Of a stretch of DNA of 64,000 nucleotides, positions 29,638-39,974 are shown in pieces (the first letter of the stretch is position 1; the number at the start of each line of letters is the position of its first letter). The notes beneath the pieces are model-generated. The model was given only the letters and a program-made list of their open reading frames with translations. It searched no databases and was not told where the DNA came from. Location: assembly GCF_003298775.1 (NCBI RefSeq), contig NZ_QNTQ01000008.1, positions 1 to 64,000 of the forward strand, given 5' to 3'. This DNA comes from Rhodosalinus halophilus. Lineage in GTDB: Bacteria; Pseudomonadota; Alphaproteobacteria; Rhodobacterales; Rhodobacteraceae. Made by a program: the position numbers and the translations under genes.

Positions 29638-31925
29638 ACCCGGATGCCCATCCCCTCGCCGCGCTCGGCGAGGCGCATCAGCTGGTTGCGCCCCTCGAGG
29701 TAGGGCAGCGGCCATTCCTCCTCGGTGTCGCCCAGGGCGGCCGCCGCGTGCAGCGTCCAGTAGGGATCGGCCAGATGCGGCCGCGCCAGCGCCACGAGGT
29801 CCGCGCGCCCCGCCATCAGGATCGAGTTCACATGGTCGGGCTCGTAGATGTTGCCCACCGCCATGGTGGGCATCTTGAGCTCGTTGCGGATGCGGTCGGA
29901 GAAGGGCGTCTGGAACATCCGGCCGAAGAGCGGCTCGCCATGGGTCGAGGTCTGCCCGGTGGAGACGTCGATCATGTCGGCGCCCGCCTCGCGGAACATG
30001 CGCGCGATCTCGACGGCCTCCGCCGCGTCCACGCCGCCCTCCTTGACCCAGTCGGTCGCCGAGATGCGCACCGACATCGGCTTGTCCTCCGGCCAGACCG
30101 CGCGCATCGCGCGGAAGACCTCGAGCGGATAGCGCATCCGGTTCTCGAGGCTGCCGCCGTATTCGTCGCTGCGCTGGTTCGACAGCGGCGAGATGAAGGA
30201 CGAGATCAGGTAGCCGTGGCCGGCGTGCAGCTCGGCCATGTCGTAGCCCGCGCGGTTCGCCATCTCGGTCGCGGCGACGAATTCATCGCGCACGCGGTCC
30301 ATGTCGGCGCGGTCCATTTCGCGCGGGATCTGGCTGCCCTCGGTCCAGGGGATGGGCGAGGGGCCCATGACCGGCCAGTTGCCCTCCTTCAGCGGGTAAT
30401 GCATGCGCTCCCAGCCCAGCTGGGTCGAGCCCTTGCGCCCCGAGTGGCCGATCTGCATGCAGAGCTTCGCGTCCGTCTCGGCGTGGACGAAATCCGCCAG
30501 CCGCTTCCACGCGGCCTCGTGCTCGGGCGCGTAGAGGCCGGGGCATCCGGGGCTGATCCGCCCCTCGGCAGAAACGCAGGCCATCTCGGTGTAGACGAGG
30601 CCCGCGCCGCCCTTGGCGCGTTCGGCATAGTGGACGAAATGCCAGTCGGTGGGGCAGCCGTCCACGGCCTTGTATTGCGCCATCGGCGAGACGACGACGC
30701 GGTTCTTCAGCCGCATCTCGCGCAGGCGGAAGGGGGCGAACATCGGTGCGCGGTGGCTGCCGTTGTTGCCGGCCTGCGCCTGGAACCATTCCTCCGCCTC
30801 GCGCAGCCACTCGGGGTCGCGCAGGCGCAGGTTCTCGTGGCTGATCCGCTGGCTGCGGGTGAGCAGCGAGTAATTGAACTGGATCGGGTCGAAGTCGAGG
30901 TAGCGCTCGACCTGCTCGAACCATTCGAGCGAGTTGCGCGCCGCCGACTGAAGGCGCATCACCTCCAGGCGGCGCTCTTCCTGATACCGTTCGAAGGCCG
31001 CTTCCATGGTGGGCTCGGAATGCAGGTATTCCGCGAGCGCGATGGCGCTGTCCATGGCAAGGCGCGAGCCCGAACCGATGGAGAAATGCCCCGTCGCCGC
31101 CGCGTCGCCCATCAGGACGACGTTCTCGTGATACCACTTCTCGCAGATCACGCGCGGGAAATTCATCCAGACCGCCGAGCCGCGCAGGTGGGCGGCGTTC
31201 GACATCAGCTCGTGCCCGTCCAGGTGATCCTTGAAGACCTCGGTGCAGGTGTCGACGATCTCTTCCTTCGTCATGTCCTCGAAACCGAAGTTGTCCCAGG
31301 TCTTCTGGTCGGTCTCGACGATGAAGGTCGCCGTGTTCTCGTCGAACTGGTAGGCGTGCGCCCACATCCAGCCGTGCTCGGTCTTCTCGAAGATGAAGGT
31401 GAAGGCGTCGTCGAACTTCTGGTGGGTGCCCAGCCAGATGAACTTGCACAGCCGCACGTCGATGTCGGGCTTGAAGACATCCTCGTATTCCTTGCGGACC
31501 TTCGAGTTCAGCCCGTCCGCCGCGACGACGAGATCGTATTGCTTGCGGTAGTTCTCGGCCGTGTCGAACTCGGTCTCGAACTTCAGTTCCACGCCCAGCT
31601 CGCGCGCGCGCTCCTGCAGCAGGATCAGAAGCTGCTTGCGCCCGATGCCGGCGAAGCCGTGGCCGCCCGAGACGATGCGCGTGTCGCCCTTGATGACGGC
31701 GATGTCGTCCCAGTAGGCGAAATGCGACCGGATTGCCTCGGCGCTCTTGGGGTCGTTCTTTTCCAGCCGCGACAGCGCGTCGTCGGAAAGCACCACGCCC
31801 CAGCCGAAGGTGTCGTTGGCGCGGTTGCGCTCCAGCACCGTCACCTCGTGCGACGGGTCGCGCAGTTTCATGCTGATCGCGAAGTAGAGCCCCGCGGGCC
31901 CTCCGCCCAGACAGATGATCTTCAT
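29634..31925 (-). CDS. 2-aminobenzoyl-CoA monooxygenase/reductase (or salicylyl-CoA 5-hydroxylase) fusion
   Basis: The 763-residue protein starts at ATG 31925. Residues 1 to about 390 are an FAD-dependent aromatic hydroxylase: [36 protein letters not shown] and [20 protein letters not shown]. From about 395 there is an Old Yellow Enzyme domain: [51 protein letters not shown] and [20 protein letters not shown]. This fusion is known from Azoarcus evansii, where it hydroxylates and then reduces the ring of 2-aminobenzoyl-CoA without oxygenolytic cleavage; close relatives act on salicylyl-CoA. It is the first gene of the operon, with the matching ligase at its end. The product is cytoplasmic and uses O2, FAD, FMN and NAD(P)H. 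Confidence 0.9.
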   Translation of the reverse strand: MKIICLGGGPAGLYFAISMKLRDPSHEVTVLERNRANDTFGWGVVLSDDALSRLEKNDPKSAEAIRSHFAYWDDIAVIKGDTRIVSGGHGFAGIGRKQLLILLQERARELGVELKFETEFDTAENYRKQYDLVVAADGLNSKVRKEYEDVFKPDIDVRLCKFIWLGTHQKFDDAFTFIFEKTEHGWMWAHAYQFDENTATFIVETDQKTWDNFGFEDMTKEEIVDTCTEVFKDHLDGHELMSNAAHLRGSAVWMNFPRVICEKWYHENVVLMGDAAATGHFSIGSGSRLAMDSAIALAEYLHSEPTMEAAFERYQEERRLEVMRLQSAARNSLEWFEQVERYLDFDPIQFNYSLLTRSQRISHENLRLRDPEWLREAEEWFQAQAGNNGSHRAPMFAPFRLREMRLKNRVVVSPMAQYKAVDGCPTDWHFVHYAERAKGGAGLVYTEMACVSAEGRISPGCPGLYAPEHEAAWKRLADFVHAETDAKLCMQIGHSGRKGSTQLGWERMHYPLKEGNWPVMGPSPIPWTEGSQIPREMDRADMDRVRDEFVAATEMANRAGYDMAELHAGHGYLISSFISPLSNQRSDEYGGSLENRMRYPLEVFRAMRAVWPEDKPMSVRISATDWVKEGGVDAAEAVEIARMFREAGADMIDVSTGQTSTHGEPLFGRMFQTPFSDRIRNELKMPTMAVGNIYEPDHVNSILMAGRADLVALARPHLADPYWTLHAAAALGDTEEEWPLPYLEGRNQLMRLAERGEGMGIRV

Positions 31926-31977
31926 GGCCGCCTCTCCTCTGGCTGGATCGTGGGCGAGCCTGCCAGCCCGCGCCACA

Positions 31978-32009
31978 TATTTCAAGCCTGAAATTTTAGG
32001 CTTGAAATA
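31978..32009. promoter_or_regulatory. Perfect 12-bp inverted repeat, likely MarR operator
   Basis: The arms TATTTCAAGCCT (31978-31989) and AGGCTTGAAATA (31998-32009) are exactly complementary and flank an 8-base AT-rich centre. The site lies 53 bases upstream of the monooxygenase/reductase start and 53 bases upstream of ridA, so one bound dimer could control both directions. It is the only AT-rich island in this region. Confidence 0.7.
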
Positions 32010-32061
32010 CGTCGCGGCAAGGGGCAGACTGATCCGCGACCGGAAAGCGAGAGGAGGAGCC

Positions 32062-32457
32062 ATGCCCGCGATCACGGTGCACCCCGAAGGCTGGAAGCCC
32101 GCCAAGGGTTACGCGAACGGCATGGTGGCAGAGGGCCGCGTGCTCTTCGTCGGCGGACAGATCGGCTGGACCGCCGACCAGGTTTTCGAAGCGAAGGATT
32201 TCCTTGGGCAATGCGAGCAGGCGCTGAAGAACATTCGCGCCGTGGTCGAGGCGGCTGGCGGCACGGTCGAGGATATCGCGCGGCTGACCTGGTATGTCAC
32301 CGACAAGCGTGAATACCTCGCGAAGCAGCGCGAGATGGGGCAGGTCTATCGCTCGGTCATGGGCTATCACTTCCCGGCGATGACGATGGTCGTGGTCTCC
32401 GCGCTCGTCGAGGACGAGGCGATGGTCGAGATCGAGGCGACCGCGGTTCTGCCTTGA
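32062..32457 (+). CDS. RidA/YjgF-family protein
   Basis: The 131-residue protein starts at ATG 32062 after GAGGAGGAGCC. It has the RidA fold residues [40 protein letters not shown] and a C-terminal [10 protein letters not shown]. RidA enzymes hydrolyse reactive enamine/imine intermediates. The arginine that defines the archetypal RidA subfamily is not obvious at its usual place near residue 105, so it may belong to another Rid group. As first gene divergent from the aminobenzoyl-CoA operon, it could deaminate the amino-cyclohexene intermediate made there; this is inference. Confidence 0.85.
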   Translation: MPAITVHPEGWKPAKGYANGMVAEGRVLFVGGQIGWTADQVFEAKDFLGQCEQALKNIRAVVEAAGGTVEDIARLTWYVTDKREYLAKQREMGQVYRSVMGYHFPAMTMVVVSALVEDEAMVEIEATAVLP

Positions 32458-32530
32458 CGGGGCCGGACCGCGCTCCGAAGCTGACGACAGGGCGCCCGGC
32501 AAGGCGCTGGCGATAACAGGGAGAGAAAAG

Positions 32531-33670
32531 ATGAAACTTGGCAAAAGCTTGCTGGCCGGTGTTTGCGCGCTGGCGATGGTGCCGGCGGCGCAGGCCGCGG
32601 ACGTGAAGGTAGGGCTGATCAGCACGCTGTCCGGCGGCGGCGCGGCGCTTGGCGTCGATATCCGCGACGGCTTCCTCCTCGGCATCGAGCATGCGGGCGT
32701 GGACAACGTCGAGGTCGTCGTCGAGGACGACCAGCGCAAGCCCGAGGTGGCGGTGCAGGTCGCCGACGAGCTGATCCAGTCCGAAGAGGTCGACATCCTG
32801 ACCGGCATCGTCTTTTCCAACATCGCGCTCGCCGTGGTTCCTTCGGCGGTGAACCAGGGCAAGTTCTACGTCTCGCCCAACGCGGGGCCCTCGCAGCTCG
32901 CCGGGCGCGGCTGCCACCCCAATTACTTCAACGTCTCCTGGCAGAACGACGCGATGCACGAGGCCGCGGGCGCCTATGCCAATGACGCGGGTTATGAAAG
33001 CGCCTTCATCATGGCGCCGAACTACCCGGCGGGCCAGGACGGGCTGACGGGCTTCAAGCGCTTCTACGAGGGCGAGGTCGTCTCCGAGGTCTACACCAAG
33101 CTCGGGCAGACCGACTACGCCGCCGAGATCGCCCAGATCCGCGCGAGCGAGGCCGACGTCGCCTATTTCTTCCTGCCGGGCGGCATGGGCATCTCGTTCC
33201 TCAAGCAGTATGCCGACGCGGGCGTCGACATTCCGCTGATCGGGCCGGGCTTCAGCTTCGACCAGACGATCCTCCCGGCCGTGGGCGACGCGGCCGCGGG
33301 CGTGCGCAACACCTCCGAGTGGAGCCCGGACCTCGACAACGCGGCCAACCAGCGCTTCGTCGAGGGCTTCCGCGAAGCCTATGACCGCATCCCGTCGATG
33401 TACGCGGCACAGGCCTATGACGCCGCGCAGCTCATCGTCTCGGCGATGGGCAAGGCGGATGTCTCGGACGCCGACGCCTTCCGCGCGGCGCTGCGCGAGG
33501 CCGACTTCGACAGTGTCCGCGGCGACTTCGAGTTCGCCCCCAACCAGCACCCGATCCAGGACGTCTACGTCCGCGAGGTCGTGCAGCAGGACGGCGTCTG
33601 GACCAACATGATCGTCGGGCCCAGCCTGCAGGACCATTCCGACGTCTACGGCGAAGACTGCAACATGTGA
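32531..33670 (+). CDS. Branched-chain-amino-acid-type ABC transporter, substrate-binding protein
   Basis: The 379-residue periplasmic protein starts at ATG 32531 after GGGAGAG, with signal peptide MKLGKSLLAGVCALAMVPAA and cleavage after AQA. The mature part is a type I binding protein of the LivJ/LivK kind: VKVGLISTLSGGGAALGVDI, VVVEDDQRKPEVAVQVADEL and FIMAPNYPAGQDGLTGFKRF. It is followed by two permeases and two ATPases. Because the cassette is divergent from a 2-aminobenzoate-type operon, an aromatic acid is a likely ligand; members of this family are known to bind benzoates. Confidence 0.88.
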   Translation: MKLGKSLLAGVCALAMVPAAQAADVKVGLISTLSGGGAALGVDIRDGFLLGIEHAGVDNVEVVVEDDQRKPEVAVQVADELIQSEEVDILTGIVFSNIALAVVPSAVNQGKFYVSPNAGPSQLAGRGCHPNYFNVSWQNDAMHEAAGAYANDAGYESAFIMAPNYPAGQDGLTGFKRFYEGEVVSEVYTKLGQTDYAAEIAQIRASEADVAYFFLPGGMGISFLKQYADAGVDIPLIGPGFSFDQTILPAVGDAAAGVRNTSEWSPDLDNAANQRFVEGFREAYDRIPSMYAAQAYDAAQLIVSAMGKADVSDADAFRAALREADFDSVRGDFEFAPNQHPIQDVYVREVVQQDGVWTNMIVGPSLQDHSDVYGEDCNM

Positions 33671-33724
33671 TCGCCCGCGCGCCGGGGCGCGAGGATCCCG
33701 GCGCGCGGTCCACCCCTGGGGACA

Positions 33725-33743
33725 GCGGCGGCAGAGCCGCCGC
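33725..33743 (+). promoter_or_regulatory. Intra-operon hairpin between binding-protein and permease genes
   Basis: A perfect 8-bp stem GCGGCGGC/GCCGCCGC with a 3-base loop lies 54 bases after the binding-protein stop and 35 bases before the permease start. No T run follows. Hairpins at this position often stabilise the upstream mRNA and lower expression of the membrane genes. Confidence 0.5.
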
Positions 33744-33777
33744 AGCGGGGTGCGCGTGACAGGCGTGCGGGGTAGCC

Positions 33778-34701
33778 ATGACCACGATCCTATTCATCGA
33801 ACAGGTGCTGAACGGGCTGCAGTTCGGCGTGATGCTGTTCCTGATGGCGGCCGGGCTCACGCTGGTCTTCGGGGTCATGGGGCTCATCAACCTCGCGCAC
33901 GGCTCGCTCTACATGATCGGCGCCTTCGCCGCGGCGACCGTCTCGGCCGCGACGGGCAACTTCGTCCTCGGTCTGGTGGCGGCGCTGGCTGCCGCCGCGA
34001 TGGCCGGCGCGGTTGTCGAGATTGCGGTGATCCGCCGGCTCTACCGGCGCGACCACCTTGACCAGGTGCTGGCGACCTTCGCGCTGATCCTGATCTTCTC
34101 CGAGGGCACGCGCTGGGTCTTCGGTTCGTTTCCGCTCTACCTCGACATTCCCGAGATGCTTTCGGGGCCGGTCACGCTTCCGGGCGGGATCGAGTATCCG
34201 GTCTACCGGCTCTTCATCATCGTGATGGGCCTCGCGGTCGCCGCGCTGCTCTTCTGGCTGATCGCGCGCACGCGGCTGGGCATCCAGATCCGCGCGGGCG
34301 AGGCCGACCGCGAGATGATCGCGGCGCTCGGCATCGACATCTCGAAGCTCTACACCGTGGTCTTCGCGCTCGGCGCGGCGCTCGCCGGGATGGCCGGTGC
34401 GCTGGTGGGCGCGATCCAGTCGGTCGAGGTGGGGATGGGCGAGCCGGTTCTGATCCTCGCCTTCGTGACGATCATCATCGGCGGCATCGGCTCGATCAAG
34501 GGCGCCTTCGTGGGCGCGCTGCTGGTGGGGCTGATCGACACGCTGGGGCGCACCATGCTGCCGCTGGTGTTCGGCAGCTTCATGGCGGATGCCTCTGCCG
34601 CCACGACGGTGGGCTCGGCGCTCGCCTCCATGCTGATCTACATCCTGATGGCGGGCGTGCTCATCGCCCGGCCGCAGGGGCTTTTCGGAGCGGCGGCCTG
34701 A
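33778..34701 (+). CDS. ABC transporter permease, LivH-type
   Basis: The 307-residue protein has about eight membrane segments and begins FIEQVLNGLQFGVMLFLMAA, the usual LivH start, followed by GLTLVFGVMGLINLAHGSLY. The EAA-like contact region for the ATPase is around IRAGEADREMIAALGIDISK. It is the first of two permeases of the cassette that starts at 32531, with only one base between its stop and the next start. Confidence 0.9.
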   Translation: MTTILFIEQVLNGLQFGVMLFLMAAGLTLVFGVMGLINLAHGSLYMIGAFAAATVSAATGNFVLGLVAALAAAAMAGAVVEIAVIRRLYRRDHLDQVLATFALILIFSEGTRWVFGSFPLYLDIPEMLSGPVTLPGGIEYPVYRLFIIVMGLAVAALLFWLIARTRLGIQIRAGEADREMIAALGIDISKLYTVVFALGAALAGMAGALVGAIQSVEVGMGEPVLILAFVTIIIGGIGSIKGAFVGALLVGLIDTLGRTMLPLVFGSFMADASAATTVGSALASMLIYILMAGVLIARPQGLFGAAA

Positions 34702-34702
34702 G

Positions 34703-35686
34703 ATGCGGCGCGAAACCATCATCAACGCGGCGCTCGCGATCGGGCTGCTCGCGATCCCGCTCTGGGCGCATGTCACGGGCGAGATCTTCACCATCACGCT
34801 GAGCACCCGGGTCGCCATCCTTGCGCTGGCGGCCGTGGGGCTGAACCTGGCGCTGGGTCTCGGCGGGCTGATCTCCTTCGGCCATGCCGCCTATTTCGGG
34901 CTGGGCGGCTACGCGATGGGGATTCTGGCTTTCCACGCGCAGAATTACGACCCGATCTTCACCTGGCCCTTCGTCTTCGCGGGCACCAAGCAGATGCTGG
35001 TGATCTGGGTGGTCGCGCTGATCGTCTCGGGGCTTGCCGCCTTCGTGATCGGGATGCTGACGCTGCGCACCTCGGGCGCCTATTTCATCATGGCGACGCT
35101 CGCCTTCGGGCAGATGCTCTACTACCTCTTCGTGAGCTGGCCGAAGTACGGCGGCGAGGACGGGATGTCGATCTACCTGCGCAACGACTTCCCGGGCGTG
35201 AATACGCTCGACCCGATCCAGTTCTTCCTGATCTGCTACGTCCTGCTCATGCTGGGCATCTTCGTGAGCTGGCGCATCGCGCGCTCGCCCTTCGGGCTCG
35301 CGCTTCAGGCGTCGCGGCAGAACGCCGAGCGGGTCGAGACGGTGGGCATCACCCCCTTCCGCATCCGGCTGGCCGCCTTCGTGATCTCGGGCATGATCAC
35401 CGGGCTCGCGGGCGCGCTGATGGCCGATCTCAACCGTTTCGTCGGCCCCACCATGTTCAGCTGGCAGACCAGCGGAGAAATCATGATCCTCGTGATCCTG
35501 GGCGGTGTCGCGCGGCTTTACGGTCCGGTCGCGGGGGCCGCGCTCTTCATCCTGCTCGAGCACTGGCTGGGCGGCGTCAGCGACTACTGGCTGGCCTTCG
35601 TGGGCGCGCTGCTGCTGCTCGTCGTGCTCTTCGCCCGCGGCGGGCTGATTGGCTCGCTCGCGGGGCGGGAGGTGGCGCATGACTGA
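34703..35686 (+). CDS. ABC transporter permease, LivM-type
   Basis: The 327-residue inner-membrane protein has the LivM pattern: VAILALAAVGLNLALGLGGL, ISFGHAAYFGLGGYAMGILA and the cytoplasmic loop ALQASRQNAERVETVGITPF. It ends inside the next gene (the ATPase ATG at 35679 precedes this stop at 35684-35686). It forms the channel with the LivH-type protein. Confidence 0.9.
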   Translation: MRRETIINAALAIGLLAIPLWAHVTGEIFTITLSTRVAILALAAVGLNLALGLGGLISFGHAAYFGLGGYAMGILAFHAQNYDPIFTWPFVFAGTKQMLVIWVVALIVSGLAAFVIGMLTLRTSGAYFIMATLAFGQMLYYLFVSWPKYGGEDGMSIYLRNDFPGVNTLDPIQFFLICYVLLMLGIFVSWRIARSPFGLALQASRQNAERVETVGITPFRIRLAAFVISGMITGLAGALMADLNRFVGPTMFSWQTSGEIMILVILGGVARLYGPVAGAALFILLEHWLGGVSDYWLAFVGALLLLVVLFARGGLIGSLAGREVAHD

Positions 35687-36436
35687 GCCCGTTCTCGAGA
35701 TTCGCCACGTGCACAAGAACTTCGGCGCGCTCCGGGCGAGCCACGACATCAACCTGACGCTGCTGCCGGGCGAGATACACGCGCTGATCGGCCCGAACGG
35801 GGCGGGGAAATCCACGCTCATCAAGCAGATCGCCGGCAACCTTCGCCCCGACGCGGGCGAGATCCGTTTTCTCGGGCAGGACGTGACCGAGCTCGACACC
35901 GTGAGCCGCGCGCGGATGGGGCTGGGGCGCAGCTTCCAGATCTCCTCGGTGATCCCGGAGTTCACGGTGCTGCAGAACGTGGTGCTGGCACTGCAGGGGG
36001 CGCAGGGCACCTCCTACCACTTCTTCCGCGCCGTGCTGAAGGATCGCGAGACGACGGCCAAGGCCCGTGAGGCGGCGGAGCGCGTGGGCCTGGGCGACCG
36101 CCTCGCCGTCTGGGCGCAGGATCTCAGCCATGGCGAGCGGCGCAAGCTCGAGATCGCGATGGCGCTGGCGCTGGAGCCGAAAGCCTTCCTGCTCGACGAG
36201 CCGATGGCCGGCATGGGCACCGAAGGCGCCGCCGAGATGACCCGCTTTCTCGATCAGCTGCGGCACGAGGCGCCGATCCTGCTGGTGGAGCACGACATGG
36301 ATGCGGTCTTCAGCCTCGCCGACCGGATCAGCGTGCTGGACTACGGCGAGATCATCGCCACCGGCACGGTCGAGGAGATCCGCACCAATCCCGAAGTGCG
36401 CCGCGCCTACCTGGGCGAGGACGAGGAGGCGGTCTG

Positions 36437-36437
<1 letters not shown>
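35679..36437 (+). CDS. ABC transporter ATPase, LivG-type
   Basis: The 252-residue ATPase has Walker A in LIGPNGAGKSTLIKQIAG, the ABC signature LSHGERRKLEIAMALAL, Walker B in AFLLDEPMAGMG and the switch histidine in ILLVEHDMDAVF. The C-terminal ATGTVEEIRTNPEVRRAYLG is the LivG-type ending. The start overlaps the LivM stop by eight bases and the stop shares a base with the next start, so all five genes are one translationally coupled operon. Confidence 0.92.
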
Positions 36438-37122
<685 letters not shown>

Positions 37123-37126
<4 letters not shown>

Positions 37127-38346
37127 TGCACCGGGGCCGGGCCGCCGACGATCCCCTCGTCGAAGAGCCGCCCGATCTCGCCGGACCCGAGCCCCGCGAC
37201 GTCGGCCAGCACCTGTTCGGTGTGCTCGCCCAGACGCGGCGCGGGCCGCGCCGGATCGCGGCCGGCGGCCGAGAACTCCAGCGGGCTTGCCGGCACGAGG
37301 TAGTCGCCGATCCCGGGCTGGGTCAGCATCGAAAACATCGGGTTCTCGGTCGACAGGTCCGGGTCCTCGTCCAGCGCGGTGCGGAAATCGCGGAAGATCG
37401 ACCATGTGACGCCATGCGCGTCGAAGCTTTCGGCGAAGTCGGACACGGCGCGTGCCGCGAACCAGGGCGCGAGGATCTGCGTGATCTCGTGCCGCGCGCG
37501 GAAGCGGTTGCCTTCCTCGGTCAGGTCGAGGCCCAGCCGCTCGGCGAGCTGCGCCATCGCCTCGCCCGTGCCCGTCGCCTTCAGCAGTCCTTGCCACTGG
37601 CGCCGGGTGAGACCCACCACCATGACACGCCGCCCGTCGGCGCAGAGGAAATCCTGCCCGTAGGCGCCGAAGAGCGCGTTGCCCGCCTTGGGGCGGCTTT
37701 CGCCCGTCAGCGTCGTCTCGCCGATGATGCCCAGATGCCCCAGCATCGCCGCCGCGACATCCTTGAGCGCCACCTCCACCTGCTGGCCGCGGCCGGTCTT
37801 GAGGCGTTGGCGCTCCGCCGCGAGCAGGCCGGCGACCGCGAGGTTGCCGGCGATGCAGTCCCAGGCCGGCAGGACATGCGCCACCGGCTCGGTGGAGCCC
37901 TCGGGGCCGGTCGCGTCGGGAAAGCCCAGCGCCGGGTTCACCGTGTAGTCAACCGCCGGGCGCCCGTGCCGGTCCCCCGTCAGCGTCAGCATTACGAGAT
38001 CGCGGCGGTGGCGGCTGAGCGTCTCGTAGTCCATCCAGCCGCGCACCCGCAGGTTGGTCAGGAAAAGGCCCGCATCCTCGCCCGGCGCGGTGATGATCCG
38101 GGTGATCAGCTCCTGCCCCTCGGGGCTCTTCATGTTCACCGCGACGGAGCGCTTGCCCTTGTTGAGGCCCGCCCAGAACAGCGAGCGCCCGTTCGGCGCC
38201 ACCGGCCAGCGGTGTGCGTCGAGCCCGCCCTCCAGCCGGTCGAAGCGGATCACGTCCGCGCCCATCTGCGCCAGAGTCATGCCGGCCAGCGGCACGGCCA
38301 CGAAGGCCGAGCCCTCGACCACGCGCATGCCTGTCAGGATGCCCAT
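37123..38346 (-). CDS. mct: Mesaconyl-CoA C1-C4 CoA transferase (2-methylfumaryl-CoA isomerase)
   Basis: The 407-residue protein belongs to the CaiB/BaiF family III CoA transferases. It closely follows the Chloroflexus Mct sequence as I remember it: GMRVVEGSAFVAVPLAGMTL, SLFWAGLNKGKRSVAVNMKS, the aspartate in DCIAGNLAVAGLLAAERQR, NRFRARHEI, STENPMFSMLTQPGIGDYLV and RPAPRLGEHTEQVL. In the 3-hydroxypropionate bi-cycle this enzyme moves CoA within mesaconate from C1 to C4. The neighbour at 38348 is the matching hydratase and is separated by one base, which strengthens the call. A broader assignment as a generic CaiB/BaiF transferase is the fallback. Confidence 0.8.
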
Positions 38347-38347
38347 G

Positions 38348-39205
38348 TCAGTCCTCCCATTCCGCGGTGGCCTTCATCGTCATGTGCCCCTCCGCCGCCG
38401 CCGCGCAGAGCTTCAGCCCCGGGGCGTCCGCCTCTCGCCAGGCCATCGCCCGCATCGGCGCGCCGGCGAAAAGCGGGTGCACCCCGCGAAAGGTGAAGCG
38501 GGCAGGGGGCCTGCCGCCTTGAGCTACGGCCAGCGCCATCAGGCACAGCGCCTGCATCGGGCCGTGCACGACGAGGCCGGGGTATTTCTCGACCTCCCGC
38601 GCATAGGGCAGGTCGTAGTGGATGCGGTGCGCGTTGAAAGTCGCCGCCGAGAAGCGGAAGAGCCGCGTCTCGGGCATCGGCAGCGTCAGCTCGGCTTCCG
38701 GCGTCTGCGGCGCGGGCGCCTTGCGGGGCGGCGTGAAACGGGCGGGCATCGGCATGTAGACGATGTCCTGCCGCTCCTCGACGGCGAGGCCCTCGGGGCC
38801 CTCGAGTTCGTGCTCGACGGTGACGAAGACCATGCCGCCGCGGTCGTTCTCGACCTCGCGGATGCCGGCGATGCGCGAGCGGCGGGTCACCGTGTCGCCC
38901 ACCCGCAGCGGCGCGTGGAAGCTCAGCGCGCCGCCCGCCCACATCCGCCGCTCGTGGTCGATCGGCGGCAGGAAGCCGCCGCGTTTCGGGTGCCCGTCAG
39001 GCCCCAGCCCGTCCATCGGCGCGGCGGGGTGGAAGAGCGCCCAGTGCCAGAGCGGCGGAAGCGGCGTTCCGGTCTCCGGCGGGGCGGTCAGGCTGCCGGG
39101 CAAGTCGGAGAGCGTCGCGGCGAGCATCGAGAGCGCCGTGGCGCTCGCGGTGTCGCAATCCTCCCGCGTTCTGCCGATCCAGCCGTCGTAATCATCCCGC
39201 GCCAT
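38348..39205 (-). CDS. meh: Mesaconyl-C4-CoA hydratase-like MaoC/HTD2 dehydratase
   Basis: The 285-residue protein has two hot-dog halves. The N-terminal one (LWHWALFHPAAPMDGLGPDG, HPKRGGFLPPIDHERRMWAG) is of the FAS1-type dehydratase kind; the C-terminal one carries FRFSAATFNAHRIHYDLPYA, the catalytic Asn/His region of MaoC enzymes, and YPGLVVHGPMQALCLMALA. This layout is that of mesaconyl-C4-CoA hydratase and of mitochondrial HTD2. It is the first gene of the pair with mct. No citramalyl-CoA lyase gene is near, so the product would have to be cleaved by an enzyme encoded elsewhere. Confidence 0.78.
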   Translation of the reverse strand: MARDDYDGWIGRTREDCDTASATALSMLAATLSDLPGSLTAPPETGTPLPPLWHWALFHPAAPMDGLGPDGHPKRGGFLPPIDHERRMWAGGALSFHAPLRVGDTVTRRSRIAGIREVENDRGGMVFVTVEHELEGPEGLAVEERQDIVYMPMPARFTPPRKAPAPQTPEAELTLPMPETRLFRFSAATFNAHRIHYDLPYAREVEKYPGLVVHGPMQALCLMALAVAQGGRPPARFTFRGVHPLFAGAPMRAMAWREADAPGLKLCAAAAEGHMTMKATAEWED

Positions 39206-39269
39206 GCTGCTCCTCCTCCGGGCACGGGGGTCTGCATAGCGGAGACAGAATGTTTCGCCTAGGAATACT

Positions 39270-39281
39270 TATGTGCACATA
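39270..39281. promoter_or_regulatory. 12-bp perfect palindrome upstream of meh-mct
   Basis: TATGTGCACATA lies 65 bases upstream of the meh start in an AT-richer patch. A palindrome of this form can be read as a dimeric regulator site, but no regulator gene is adjacent. Confidence 0.35.
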
Positions 39282-39401
39282 TCTTGCCGGGTCTCAGCTT
39301 GCCTTGCGGTCGACGATGAGCGCCGGAATCGAAAAGGCCGCCAGCCGCAAGGCCGACGGCACAAGCGCCGCGTCGCGGGCGTCTTTCCGTTCCGGTTGCC
39401 C

Positions 39402-39974
39402 TCAGCGGCCCCAGCTGCGCACCGGCCCGCAGTCCATGTGCACGAAGTCGGACGCGGTGTATTTGCCGACGCCGCCCGCGCGGCAGGCCATGGCGGCGCG
39501 CGCCATCTGGCTCACCGAGCGCGAGCGCAGGTGCAGGTCCGCCGCCTCGCCGCGCAGGTGGCGCGAGTTCTTGGCCACGCCCGAACTCCGCCGGCGCAGC
39601 ATCGCGTTCGTTTCGGGGCTGCGGTAGCCGGAAATGAGCGTGTAGGGTTCGGAGGTGTCCAGCATGTTGTGCGCGGCGGTCATGATGTCGATGGTGCGCA
39701 GGTCGATCGCCTTGACCTTGTTGTTCCGCCAGTCCCGCATGAACAGGTGGATCTCTTCGACCGCCTCGCGGATGTACTCCCCCTCGATCCAGTAGATCGT
39801 GTCGATCCGCTCGCCCGTGCGGCCGGAATACATGCGCAGCCGCCGGATATCGCCGGCGCCGCGCAGGAACCCGGCGGCATTCGAGAAGGTTGGCGCCGCT
39901 GAAATGGCTGTCGCGGCGAATGCGGTCAGCAGGCCGCGCCGCGTCACGGCGCCCGTGCTGGAAGCTTGGTTCAT
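39402..39974 (-). CDS. Tat-exported peptidoglycan LD-endopeptidase of the DUF882/M15 type (YcbK-like)
   Basis: The 190-residue protein has a Tat signal peptide (VTRRGLLTAFAATAISAAPT). The mature part contains RLRMYSGRTGERIDTIYWIE and the zinc site of the DUF882 family: GYRSPETNAMLRRR, NSRHLRGEAADLH and the final DFVHMDCGPVRSWGR. The E. coli member MepK cleaves mDap-mDap crosslinks. It is divergent from an L,D-transpeptidase that makes such crosslinks, so synthesis and cleavage of 3-3 bonds are encoded side by side and share a 325-base promoter region. Confidence 0.88.
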   Translation of the reverse strand: MNQASSTGAVTRRGLLTAFAATAISAAPTFSNAAGFLRGAGDIRRLRMYSGRTGERIDTIYWIEGEYIREAVEEIHLFMRDWRNNKVKAIDLRTIDIMTAAHNMLDTSEPYTLISGYRSPETNAMLRRRSSGVAKNSRHLRGEAADLHLRSRSVSQMARAAMACRAGGVGKYTASDFVHMDCGPVRSWGR

